Positions 1 to 6,467 of a stretch of 9,787 bases of DNA are shown piece after piece (position 1 is the stretch's first letter; each line of letters starts with the position of its first letter). The stretch is from contig CACZSB010000169.1 of the NCBI GenBank assembly GCA_902783765.1, forward strand, positions 1-9,787, written 5' to 3'. The stretch comes from an uncultured Lachnospiraceae bacterium (GTDB taxonomy: Bacteria; Bacillota; Clostridia; Lachnospirales; Lachnospiraceae). The notes under the pieces were generated by a model. It saw only the letters and a list, made by a program, of their open reading frames with translations, did no database searches and was not told where the DNA came from. The translations under genes were made by a program, and so were the position numbers.

Positions 1-1
1 A

Positions 2-1498
2 AATGAGGCGTATATCGAATTGGTCTTTTCCGTGGATCGTGAAGATATCTGCCGAAAATTAAAGGAATTAGGCACAGAGCCCGATGAGGGTCTTTTGATT
101 ATTAAAAGAAGAATCCAGCCTGGGCGCAGTCTGTACCGAATCAATGATGAAAGCGTCAGTGCCGCTGCCCTTCGGAGCGTGACGGAGCTGCTGCTGGATA
201 TTCACGGTCAGCATGAGCATCAATCTCTTTTAAATCCCGCCACGGCTTTGGAAATACTGGATGAATATGCGGGGACCGAGGCCCTGGCCGCCCGGGGCGC
301 CCTGCTTCAGGCTTATCACCATCACAGGGAAGCCAAGAAGGCGTGGGAAGCCTTATCCCTATCGGAGGAGGAACGGATACGCCGAATGGATTATCTGGAT
401 TATGAAATCCGGGAAATCCGGGAAGCGGCTATCCGGCCGGGGGAACGGAGGGAGCTTAAGGAAAAGCATAAGGAATTAGCGGCCTTCGAAACCATTGAAA
501 GCAGTCTTTCAAGGGCGCTGCAGTTCATCAGTCAGGGACAGGAAAACGCCTCCGATTCGTTAATGCGGGCTTACGGGGAATTAAATAAGGTCAGCAGCCT
601 TTCCCCGGGGCTGGAGGAAATCCTTCATGAAATCAGAGAAGCGGAAGATATACTTTCCGGGGCGGAGCAGGAGATTCGCACTTATCTGGAAGATAATACC
701 TATGATCCCCGAATCCTCCGAGAAATGGAGGAACGGCTGGATTTAATCAATCGGCTGGAGCTGAAATATGGAGATCTTTGTGACGAAAGCAATGAAGCCC
801 TGTCCCAGCGACTTGCTGAGCGTTCCAAGTTAGAAGATTACGGAATTCTCCGGGAGAAGGATCAAAACGCCTTAGAGGAGGCTTACAGCGCTTTACAGAA
901 CCATGGAAATCGTCTCAGTGAGTTAAGAAGGGATGCGGCGGCCCGCTTTGACCGTGAAATAGAAAAAGAACTCCGTTTATTGAACTTTTTATCCGTGGCC
1001 TTTGAGACCCGGCTGACAAAAGAAGAGGAGATTGGCACAAACGGCTGGGAACGTGTTCGCTTTATGGTGTCTTTGAATCCCGGGGAGGCGCTGCAGCCCC
1101 TGAATAAGGTGGCATCCGGGGGAGAACTTTCCCGGATTATGCTGGCCATCAAGACCCTGCTGGCCCATCGGGATAAGATCCCCTCGGTGATTTTCGATGA
1201 GATTGACAGCGGCATCAGCGGAAAGACCGCCCAGATGGTGGGAGAGCATTTAAAAAAGATCGCAGCCAGCCGTCAGGTGCTGTTGATCACCCATTTGCCT
1301 CAGATCGCTGCGGGGGCAGATCGTCATTATGAAATCAGTAAATCCGTGGTACAGGGACGCACCCAAACCTTCATCAAACTCTTAAACGAAAAAGAAGCCG
1401 TGGAAGAAATCGCACGGCTAATGGGGGGGGATCAGATCAGCGAATCCGTTCGGCATGCTGCCTCAGAGTTGAGAAGGAAGCAGCAAAGCCTCAGCTAA
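2..1498 (+). CDS. recN: DNA repair protein RecN, 5' end cut by window edge
   Basis: RecN is an SMC-like ATPase that gathers broken DNA ends during double-strand break repair. The reading frame is already open at base 2 and runs to TAA at 1496-1498, giving 498 visible residues. Family members are about 550-575 long, so the first 60-75 residues with the Walker A loop lie outside the window. Visible parts, numbered from the first codon here, are: the RecN-typical DIHGQHEHQSL at 66-76; a long charged helical (coiled-coil) middle at about 90-330; the ABC signature SGGELS at 372-377; Walker B VIFDEIDSGIS at 396-406; and the H-loop LLITH at 427-431. The TTG at 20 is internal, not a start. The 3' end overlaps lexA tail to tail by 8 bp. 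RecN is commonly LexA-regulated, but its promoter is not in view. Confidence 0.96.
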   Translation, partial: NEAYIELVFSVDREDICRKLKELGTEPDEGLLIIKRRIQPGRSLYRINDESVSAAALRSVTELLLDIHGQHEHQSLLNPATALEILDEYAGTEALAARGALLQAYHHHREAKKAWEALSLSEEERIRRMDYLDYEIREIREAAIRPGERRELKEKHKELAAFETIESSLSRALQFISQGQENASDSLMRAYGELNKVSSLSPGLEEILHEIREAEDILSGAEQEIRTYLEDNTYDPRILREMEERLDLINRLELKYGDLCDESNEALSQRLAERSKLEDYGILREKDQNALEEAYSALQNHGNRLSELRRDAAARFDREIEKELRLLNFLSVAFETRLTKEEEIGTNGWERVRFMVSLNPGEALQPLNKVASGGELSRIMLAIKTLLAHRDKIPSVIFDEIDSGISGKTAQMVGEHLKKIAASRQVLLITHLPQIAAGADRHYEISKSVVQGRTQTFIKLLNEKEAVEEIARLMGGDQISESVRHAASELRRKQQSLS

Positions 1499-2117
1499 AG
1501 CTGCGCACCAGAGCCACCGGCCTTCCCAAAATCTGGCATTGCGATACGATGATAGGCTCCATATGGTCATTTTCAGGCTGAAGCCGGAAATGGCCTTTTT
1601 CTTTATAGAATCGTTTTACAGTGGCGCTGTCCTCCACCAAGACCACGGCCACTTCACCGTTGCGGACGGAATCACAGCTCTGACAAATCAGCCGATCCCC
1701 ATCCAGAATGCCCATGTTTACCATGCTGTCTCCATGGACATGAAGCATAAAAAGCTGAGCCTGGGTAGGAGCCAGTTCATCCGCTGGGAAGGGGAAATAT
1801 CCTTCAATATTCTGCTCCGCTAAAATGGGTTCACCGGCTGCCACCTGTCCAACCACGGGAATGGAAAGCATTTCCCGCTGCTGGGCTTCTTCCTCCGGAC
1901 CGCAAAGCTCGATGGTTCTGGATTTGCTGGGATCCTTGCGGATATAGCCTTCGCTTTCCAGATAAGAAAGATGGGCGTGTACGGAAGAAGTGGATTTTAG
2001 GGACACCTTTTGTCCGATTTCTCGCACCGTGGGAGGGTAGCCCTTTTTGCGGATTTCGGAACGAATATAATCAAGGATTTCTCTCTGTTTTGCGGACAAA
2101 CCATCTCTGCGTCTCAT
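1491..2117 (-). CDS. lexA: LexA, SOS response repressor with self-cleaving protease
   Basis: LexA represses DNA-damage genes and inactivates itself by RecA-stimulated self-cleavage. The 208-residue length is normal for the family. Residues 1-65 form the winged helix-turn-helix DNA-binding domain (opening LSAKQREILDYI; recognition helix about 42-57, STSSVHAHL). The cleavage site is Ala94-Gly95 in VVGQVAAGEPI. The S24-type catalytic dyad is Ser131 (HGDSMVNMGI) and Lys168 (ATVKRF), so it should be fully active. The ATG is preceded by a G-rich ribosome site (GGGGGT, about 2124-2129). The TGA stop at 1491-1493 lies inside the end of recN. It diverges from yneA across a region with three SOS-box-like palindromes, one of them on the lexA -35 element, so autoregulation is expected. 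Confidence 0.98.
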   Translation of the reverse strand: MRRRDGLSAKQREILDYIRSEIRKKGYPPTVREIGQKVSLKSTSSVHAHLSYLESEGYIRKDPSKSRTIELCGPEEEAQQREMLSIPVVGQVAAGEPILAEQNIEGYFPFPADELAPTQAQLFMLHVHGDSMVNMGILDGDRLICQSCDSVRNGEVAVVLVEDSATVKRFYKEKGHFRLQPENDHMEPIIVSQCQILGRPVALVRSFS

Positions 2118-2185
2118 ATTAAACCCCCGTTGATTTTAGTAAATAGAAGCATTGCGTTTTCATCAGATGCTGTGTATTTACGTAC

Positions 2186-2214
2186 AGTATAACACATCTT
2201 TTTTACTTTGCAAA
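2186..2214 (-). promoter_or_regulatory. lexA promoter
   Basis: Reading the minus strand, -35 TTTGCA (2209-2214) and -10 TATACT (2186-2191) are separated by 17 bp, a good sigma-A match. The expected transcript start is near 2179, leaving a leader of about 60 nt before the lexA ATG. The first SOS-box palindrome (2210-2225) covers the -35 element, so bound LexA would block RNA polymerase. Confidence 0.75.
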
Positions 2215-2225
2215 CGTATGTTTGC
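2210..2225. promoter_or_regulatory. SOS box 1 (LexA operator) over the lexA -35
   Basis: GCAAACGTATGTTTGC is a 16-bp inverted repeat with mismatch only at the central pair. It matches the Gram-positive SOS box (CGAACRNRYGTTYC, equivalent to GAAC-N4-GTTC) with an A for G in the first half and T in the second. It sits on the -35 hexamer of the lexA promoter, as expected for autorepression. Confidence 0.8.
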
Positions 2226-2256
2226 AAAAATTTGTTCGAAATATTCAATTTGGGTA

Positions 2257-2285
2257 TTGACAAACCTATGTTCGATATATAAAAT
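2257..2285 (+). promoter_or_regulatory. yneA promoter
   Basis: A consensus -35 TTGACA (2257-2262) and -10 TAAAAT (2280-2285) are separated by 17 bp. This is a strong sigma-A promoter and would need tight repression. The transcript start is expected near 2292. SOS box 2 begins inside the -35 and fills the spacer, and SOS box 3 starts at about the transcript start. Confidence 0.8.
2261..2274. promoter_or_regulatory. SOS box 2 (LexA operator) in the yneA promoter
   Basis: CAAACCTATGTTCG has the AAC-N4-GTTCG core of the Gram-positive SOS box. It overlaps the last two bases of the yneA -35 hexamer and most of the spacer, a position at which LexA would exclude RNA polymerase. Confidence 0.82.
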
Positions 2286-2291
2286 AATGAC

Positions 2292-2305
2292 AGAACATTT
2301 GTTTG
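2292..2305. promoter_or_regulatory. SOS box 3 (LexA operator) at the yneA transcript start
   Basis: AGAACATTTGTTTG contains GAAC-ATTT-GTTT, an imperfect SOS-box palindrome. It lies at the predicted yneA transcription start and ends where the ribosome binding site begins (2305-2312). It is 31 bp, about three helical turns, from box 2, so two LexA dimers could bind the same face of the DNA. Confidence 0.7.
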
Positions 2306-2321
2306 GAAAGGACATAAAGCT

Positions 2322-2642
2322 ATGAAAGAGACAAAAAAATACCACAAAAGAGCAGAAAAAAGATTCCGTCTCATGGGAACCATGGTTCTTGTTTTAAGTT
2401 TATTTATTCTGTTTTTAGGACTGGGGAGCAGTCATGCGCAGGCCCAGCGCGAGAAGCAGGAGCGTTGTTATCAAAGCGTAATGGTATCGGCGGGAGATAC
2501 TCTTTGGGACCTGGCTTTACAATATGCCCCGGAGTATACGGATGTTCGCCAGTTTGCCGAGGAGCTTCGGCAGATCAATCGGATTCTTCGGGACGATTTG
2601 CTTCAGCCTGGTCAGTATCTGGTGATTCCCTATTATCAATAG
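2322..2642 (+). CDS. yneA: YneA-like SOS cell-division inhibitor with LysM domain
   Basis: YneA blocks septum formation while DNA is damaged. In Bacillus it is a short membrane-anchored LysM protein encoded next to lexA and controlled by it. Here 106 residues show a basic N-terminus (1-16), one membrane segment at about 18-36 (MGTMVLVLSLFILFLGLG) and then a LysM fold at about 50-104, opening VMVSAGDTLWDLALQY and closing LQPGQYLVIPYYQ. The start is supported by GGAAAGGA at 2305-2312, 9 nt upstream. The order lexA(-)/yneA(+) and the operators over its promoter support the call more than sequence similarity alone, since YneA proteins are poorly conserved. The last 68 bp overlap the recombinase gene on the other strand. 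No clear terminator follows it. Confidence 0.88.
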   Translation: MKETKKYHKRAEKRFRLMGTMVLVLSLFILFLGLGSSHAQAQREKQERCYQSVMVSAGDTLWDLALQYAPEYTDVRQFAEELRQINRILRDDLLQPGQYLVIPYYQ

Positions 2643-3693
2643 GCGTTTCCCTCAGCTTTACCGCATTCCGAGTAGCCCGAAGGCGGTATTCCGTACTGGC
2701 CGCATAATGCCGTTTTGTGGTATTGATGTCGGAATGCCCCAGCACATCCGCCACCAGATAGATATCATTGGTTTCATGATACAGATTGGTACCGTAGGTG
2801 CTGCGGAGCTTGTGGGGCGTAATGTTTTTCAAGGTGGTGACGGTTCGGGCATATTTTTTGACCAGGTTCTCCACCGCCCGGACGCTGATTCTCTTGTTTT
2901 GCAGGGAAAGGAAAAAGGCTTCCTCGTGGCCTGGGAGAGGCTTCATCAGTTTTCTCTCGTTATAATATAACTCCAGGGCGTCCGCCACTTCGTCACTGAA
3001 AAAAACAATGGCCTCCTTGCCGCCCTTTCGATGAACATGAACCCCTGAATTATGGAAATCCACGTCCTTAATGTCCAGCCCCACACATTCGGAAACACGG
3101 ATGCCGGTGCCCAAAAGCAGGGTCAGCATGGCCAGATCCCGTATTTTGGTTTTTTCGTGGAATTGCTGTTGCTTGGCAGTCAGCTTTTCCCCGGATTCCA
3201 CCTCATCCAGTAAGTTGGCCACCTCATCCACATCCAGACGGATGATTTCTTTCTGGGGCGTTCGGGGCAATACAATCAGGGCCGCCGGATTGGTTTTAAT
3301 CATTTCCTTCCGGAAAAAGTAGTTATATAAGGTTTTTAAGGCGCTGATTTTCCGCATGATGCCCCGGCTGTGATTGCTGCGTTCCGTGCCCTGCTGACCA
3401 CTGTAATACTTCAAATACTCGATATAAGCTTCCAGGTCCAGGGCTTTAATCTGATCCAAAGATTCCACCGGAAGCGCCGTGATTTCTTTTTCCTTGAAGA
3501 AGGGATGATTTTCTTTCAGATATTCAAAGAAAACATGAATATCATAGGCATAGGCGATGCGGGTTCGGGAGGAAGTATTGGGTTCGATCCCCCGAAAAAA
3601 GAGGGCAGTAAAAGAGGGGAGAGTACTGATTAAATCCCGCAATTTTAAGGTATTATTGATATCCACTTGCTCATGATAAGGTCGGTTTGCCAT
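2575..3693 (-). CDS. Xer-like tyrosine recombinase
   Basis: This tyrosine site-specific recombinase of 372 residues cuts and rejoins DNA through a covalent phosphotyrosine. The N-terminal SAM-like core-binding domain spans about 25-130 and the catalytic domain about 145-340. All catalytic residues are present: Arg199 (GTGIRVSE), Lys223 (HRKGGKE), His294 and Arg297 (PHKLRSTYG), His320 (LGHSDINTT) and the nucleophile Tyr330 (KRHYAA). Canonical XerC/XerD are about 295-305 residues, so this one is longer and carries a hydrophilic acid-rich tail from about 348. The ATG at 3693 is chosen because AAGGAGGTG lies just upstream. A longer frame from 3759 would run into the ttcA-like gene. It starts 1 bp after that gene's stop, so they form an operon. 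It could be a second Xer or a dedicated recombinase, and nothing here marks a mobile element. Confidence 0.9.
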   Translation of the reverse strand: MANRPYHEQVDINNTLKLRDLISTLPSFTALFFRGIEPNTSSRTRIAYAYDIHVFFEYLKENHPFFKEKEITALPVESLDQIKALDLEAYIEYLKYYSGQQGTERSNHSRGIMRKISALKTLYNYFFRKEMIKTNPAALIVLPRTPQKEIIRLDVDEVANLLDEVESGEKLTAKQQQFHEKTKIRDLAMLTLLLGTGIRVSECVGLDIKDVDFHNSGVHVHRKGGKEAIVFFSDEVADALELYYNERKLMKPLPGHEEAFFLSLQNKRISVRAVENLVKKYARTVTTLKNITPHKLRSTYGTNLYHETNDIYLVADVLGHSDINTTKRHYAASTEYRLRATRNAVKLRETPIDNRESPDTDQAEANRPEESD

Positions 3694-3694
3694 G

Positions 3695-4429
3695 CTACAC
3701 CTCCTTATGGGGCCAGCCGGGCAGATTGCCCCGCAATATGGCGCCGAACATACGCTCACTGACGCCGTGATACTCCTTATTCAAATTGGCCAGCATTTGT
3801 TTCATTTCCTCCCGGCGGGTATAACCGTCGGCCGGGCAGGGATTGTGCATCACCGGCAGGGAGCGGGCCTTGGCGTAGCCGATGATATCGGCTTCCTCCA
3901 CATACATCAAAGGCCGTATCAGAGTCAGATTCATACGGTCCAGATAACTGACAGGAGAGAAGCAGGAAAGCCGCCCTTCAAAGATCAGGGACATTAAAAG
4001 GGTTTCCGTAAAATCATTTTTGTGATGGGCGTAGGCGATTTTATTGCAGCCCAGCTCCTTGGCCCGGGTATTGAAAGCCCCTTTTCGCAGCTTGGCACAC
4101 AGGGAGCAGGGATTGGATTCCTGGCGGATGTCAAATACGACCTCGGCGATTTGTGAAGGCACCACTGTGAGCTCTAGGTCTAAACTATTCGCGAAATCCT
4201 TTAAGGCCTGAAAAGCGTCGAAATTTCCGTCGGAGAAGCCCAGATCCACGCAGATGGGTTTTAATTCAAAGCTGTGGGGATAAAAGCGTTTCAGGCCGTT
4301 TAGAGCCGTTAATAAAGTTAAGGAATCTTTGCCGCCGGAAACCCCCACAGCAATCACATCCCCGGGCTGTATCATCTGGTAATCATCCACAGCCTTACGG
4401 GTAAGGCTTAATAAGCGTTGTAAATCCAT
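3695..4429 (-). CDS. ttcA: TtcA-like tRNA thiolation enzyme (PP-loop ATPase)
   Basis: TtcA-family proteins use ATP to adenylate cytidine 32 of certain tRNAs and replace its oxygen with sulfur, with help from an iron-sulfur cluster. The 244-residue protein shows the PP-loop SGGKDS at 31-36, the paired cysteines of PCSLC (Cys108, Cys111), AYAHHKNDFTETLL at 133-145 and a third conserved cysteine in NPCPADGYTRRE (Cys198). The CxxC plus distant Cys is the cluster-binding pattern of TtcA. The start ATG at 4429 has AAAGGA at 4439-4444, 9 nt upstream. The gene is short relative to E. coli TtcA (about 310), as is common in Firmicutes, where the exact tRNA target has not been settled to my knowledge. 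The gene is followed at 1 bp by the Xer-like recombinase, and the functional link between the two is unclear. Confidence 0.85.
   Translation of the reverse strand: MDLQRLLSLTRKAVDDYQMIQPGDVIAVGVSGGKDSLTLLTALNGLKRFYPHSFELKPICVDLGFSDGNFDAFQALKDFANSLDLELTVVPSQIAEVVFDIRQESNPCSLCAKLRKGAFNTRAKELGCNKIAYAHHKNDFTETLLMSLIFEGRLSCFSPVSYLDRMNLTLIRPLMYVEEADIIGYAKARSLPVMHNPCPADGYTRREEMKQMLANLNKEYHGVSERMFGAILRGNLPGWPHKEV
3698..3706 (-). promoter_or_regulatory. ribosome binding site fixing the recombinase start
   Basis: AAGGAGGTG on the minus strand, 4 bp before the ATG at 3691-3693, is a near-perfect Shine-Dalgarno site. It lies inside the last codons of the ttcA-like gene, so translation of the recombinase is coupled to the upstream gene. 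The longer frame starting at 3759 is therefore not used. Confidence 0.85.
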
Positions 4430-4546
4430 AATAACGTATCCTTTGTAATGCAGTTTATTGTTGGTAATTCTAAAGCTGTCAGGCTGTAAAGCATTTTAAT
4501 CTAATGAGCATATAAATATCATACAGAAAGCCTTAAAACCGCGTAT

Positions 4547-4852
4547 CTATCCATTCAATTCTCTGTAGCTTTTATTGTACATTTTAAAACCATCATAAAG
4601 CGATGAACTTATTTCAGGCCTCTGTATCCCTGCAAACTTAATATCAACAGTTGTGGGCTCAGAAAGCTGTATTTGTTGAAATAATGCCATCACCTGCCTG
4701 TATACCCCCGTGAGCTTTAACGAAACAGTTGAGGGCTTTGGAAGCTGTATTGGAATCTCTTGTCTAAAATATGTCCTCAACTTTTCGTTAAAGTTGCCTT
4801 TTGCGAATAGATACATATCTAAAATATACCCCTCGAATCCTGCCTCTGTCAA
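4547..4852 (-). CDS. unrecognised small protein with a duplicated segment
   Basis: I do not recognise this 101-residue ORF. It reads like a real protein: mixed composition, no low-complexity stretch, no signal peptide and no membrane segment. It contains two copies of an 18-residue segment 26 residues apart, IQLPKPSTVSLKLTGVYR (35-52) and IQLSEPTTVDIKFAGIQR (61-78), with 9 identical positions. The alternation of hydrophobic and polar residues suggests paired beta strands. The first possible start is TTG at 4852, 6 nt after AAGAGGA (4859-4865). An ATG at 4816 would give 89 residues but has a poorer ribosome site. It lies between the guaB terminator and the ttcA-like gene, all on the minus strand. 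It could also be a remnant of a longer repeat protein. Confidence is moderate. Confidence 0.45.
   Translation of the reverse strand: MTEAGFEGYILDMYLFAKGNFNEKLRTYFRQEIPIQLPKPSTVSLKLTGVYRQVMALFQQIQLSEPTTVDIKFAGIQRPEISSSLYDGFKMYNKSYRELNG
4619..4750. repeat. two-copy 54-bp degenerate direct repeat, 78-bp period
   Basis: Positions 4697-4750 and 4619-4672 align without gaps and match at 38 of 54 bases by my count, including the shared runs ACAGTTG and AAGCTGTAT. The spacing is 78 bp, exactly 26 codons, and keeps the reading frame of the small ORF. This points to an old in-frame tandem duplication within a coding sequence. Confidence 0.7.
4823..4852 (-). promoter_or_regulatory. possible promoter at the head of the small ORF
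   Basis: On the minus strand a consensus -35 TTGACA (4847-4852) is followed after 18 bp by TATATT (4823-4828). The predicted transcript start falls close to the ATG at 4814-4816, so the message would have little or no leader if that ATG were used. The same TTG is also the first possible start codon of the ORF, and both uses cannot hold for one transcript. Confidence 0.4.
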
Positions 4853-4874
4853 GTACTATCCTCTTAATTACAGA

Positions 4875-4908
4875 AATTATAAATTAAGAAAGGCGACCTG
4901 AGGCCGCC
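4875..4908 (-). terminator. guaB terminator
   Basis: On the minus strand GGCGGCC (4902-4908), loop TCA and GGTCGCC (4892-4898) form a 7-bp stem with one G-T pair, followed by TTTCTTAATTT. It starts 38 bp after the guaB stop. The T-tract is interrupted, so termination may be incomplete and the genes to the left may receive some read-through. Confidence 0.75.
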
Positions 4909-4945
4909 TGTAGATTCATTGTGTGATCCGGTTATAATCGTCAAT

Positions 4946-6463
4946 TCAGCGAGAATTTGCCGATGACAGGGATCCGTTATCCTTCTGAATCACATCGTGA
5001 GCGCCGCCCTCCACAATGGATACGGAGGAAACCAGAGTCAGCTTGGCTTTTTGCTGAAGCTCCGGAATGGTCAAAGCGCCGCAATTGCACATGGTGGACC
5101 GAATCTTACTTAAGGTCATTTGTACATTATCCTTTAAAGGTCCTGCATAGGGCACATAGGAATCCACCCCCTCCTCGAAGGAAAGTTTTTGATCGCCCCC
5201 CAAATCGTAGCGCTGCCAGTTCCGGGCCCGGGCAGAGCCTTCTCCCCAATACTCTTTGTAATAGGTGCCGCCGATACTGACCCGGTTGGTGGGACTTTCG
5301 TCAAAGCGGGCAAAATAACGGCCCAGCATCACAAAATCCGCCCCCATGGCCAAGGCCAGGGTAATATGGTGATCATATACAATGCCCCCGTCGGAACAAA
5401 CGGGTACGTAAATGCCTTTTTCTTTATAATAGCGATCCCGTTCTTTGCAAACTTCAATAACCGCCGTGGCCTGGCCCCGTCCGATGCCCTTGGTTTCCCG
5501 GGTAATGCAGATGGAGCCCCCTCCGATGCCCACTTTAACAAAGTCAGCGCCGCAGTCCGCCAGAAAACGAAAGCCCTCGGCGTCCACCACATTACCGGCC
5601 CCCACCTTCACGGAATCGCCGTATTTTTCCCGAATCCAGTTTAAAGTCCTCTTCTGCCACTCGGAAAAGCCTTCGGAAGAGTCGATGCAAAGCACATCGG
5701 CCCCGGCCTCCAATAAGGCAGGCACCCGTTCCTCGTAATCCCGGGTGTTGATGCCGGCGCCCACCACATAGCGCTTTTGATTATCCAAAAGTTCCTGGGG
5801 ATTGGATTTATGGGTATCATAATCCTTTCGGAAAACGATGCAGCTAAGCCGCCCGTCCTTTCTCACAATGGGCAGGGCATTTAATTTATGATCCCAAATT
5901 ATATCATTGGCTTCCCCCAGACTGGTGCCCTCCGGGGCGTAAATCAGTTTTTCCAGGGGGGTCATAAATTCAGAAACCTTTGTTTGGGGATCCATGCGGC
6001 TTACCCGATAATCCCGACTGGTCACCAGGCCCACAAGCTTTCCGGCGGAGGTTCCATCTTCCGTTACGGCAATGGTGGAATGACCTGTGCGGGCGGTGAG
6101 ATCCACAATATCCGCCAGGGTCTGATCCGGCCTGACATTGGAATCGCTTTCCACAAAGCCGGCTTTGAAATTCTTGGCCCGGCTTACCATGGCTGCCTGG
6201 CTTTCGATGGATTGGGAGCCGTAAATAAAGGATACGCCCCCCTCCATGGCCAGGGCCACCGCCAGCCGGTCTCCGGACACGGACTGCATAATGGCGGAGG
6301 TCATGGGGATATTCATATGAAGAGCCGGCTCCTCTCCTGCTTTATGACGAACCAGCGGGGTTTTTAAGGAAACATTGGCGGGAATGCAATCCGCTGAGGA
6401 ATAACCGGGAATAATAAGATACTCGTTAAAGGTTCTTGCCTGTTCTTCCACAAAAATGGCCAT
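4946..6463 (-). CDS. guaB: IMP dehydrogenase, divergent Lachnospiraceae-type
   Basis: GuaB oxidises IMP to XMP with NAD+, the committed step of GMP synthesis. The 505-residue protein has the (beta/alpha)8 barrel split by a CBS-domain pair at about 105-220. The catalytic loop is GGGSICITRETKG with nucleophile Cys319. The IMP-phosphate region CSDGGI is at 356-361. The mobile flap carries the Arg418-Tyr419 base dyad (NWQRYD), and EGVDSYVPYAG at 431-441 closes the active site. The motifs differ from canonical bacterial IMPDH: NEYLIIPGYS replaces the usual DDVLL-type opening, and the loop reads GRGQATA where most have GVGVPQ. Its ATG at 6463 follows AGGAGA (6468-6473). A GTG at 6478 lies upstream of that ribosome site and lacks one of its own, so it is not used. 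The gene has its own promoter and terminator and is monocistronic. Confidence 0.95.
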   Translation of the reverse strand: MAIFVEEQARTFNEYLIIPGYSSADCIPANVSLKTPLVRHKAGEEPALHMNIPMTSAIMQSVSGDRLAVALAMEGGVSFIYGSQSIESQAAMVSRAKNFKAGFVESDSNVRPDQTLADIVDLTARTGHSTIAVTEDGTSAGKLVGLVTSRDYRVSRMDPQTKVSEFMTPLEKLIYAPEGTSLGEANDIIWDHKLNALPIVRKDGRLSCIVFRKDYDTHKSNPQELLDNQKRYVVGAGINTRDYEERVPALLEAGADVLCIDSSEGFSEWQKRTLNWIREKYGDSVKVGAGNVVDAEGFRFLADCGADFVKVGIGGGSICITRETKGIGRGQATAVIEVCKERDRYYKEKGIYVPVCSDGGIVYDHHITLALAMGADFVMLGRYFARFDESPTNRVSIGGTYYKEYWGEGSARARNWQRYDLGGDQKLSFEEGVDSYVPYAGPLKDNVQMTLSKIRSTMCNCGALTIPELQQKAKLTLVSSVSIVEGGAHDVIQKDNGSLSSANSR

Positions 6464-6467
6464 GATC

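Noticed and set aside
883..1249. Two minus-strand frames inside recN
   Set aside because: They are antisense to the conserved RecN ATPase motifs and have no recognisable protein features.
2231..2240. Fourth possible SOS half-site TTTGTTCGAA
   Set aside because: Only one half of the palindrome is present; no GAAC-type partner lies at the right spacing.
2555..2572. TGCCGA/TCGGCA hairpin just after the recombinase stop
   Set aside because: The 6-bp stem is not followed by a T-tract on either strand and lies within YneA codons, so it is not supported as an intrinsic terminator.
3694..3759. Longer recombinase start at 3759 (22 extra residues)
   Set aside because: It would overlap the ttcA-like gene, the extra residues are the antisense-like Cys/Pro-rich kind, and a near-perfect ribosome site sits directly before the ATG at 3693.
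4430..4546. Promoter for the ttcA-like gene
   Set aside because: Several AT-rich hexamers occur (TTTACA, TAAAAT, TAGAAT) but none pair at 16-18 bp convincingly; the gene may rely on upstream read-through or a weak promoter.
5888..6367. 159-codon plus-strand frame inside guaB
   Set aside because: Antisense shadow of a well-conserved gene; the product is Gly/His-rich with no family resemblance, and there is no ribosome site.
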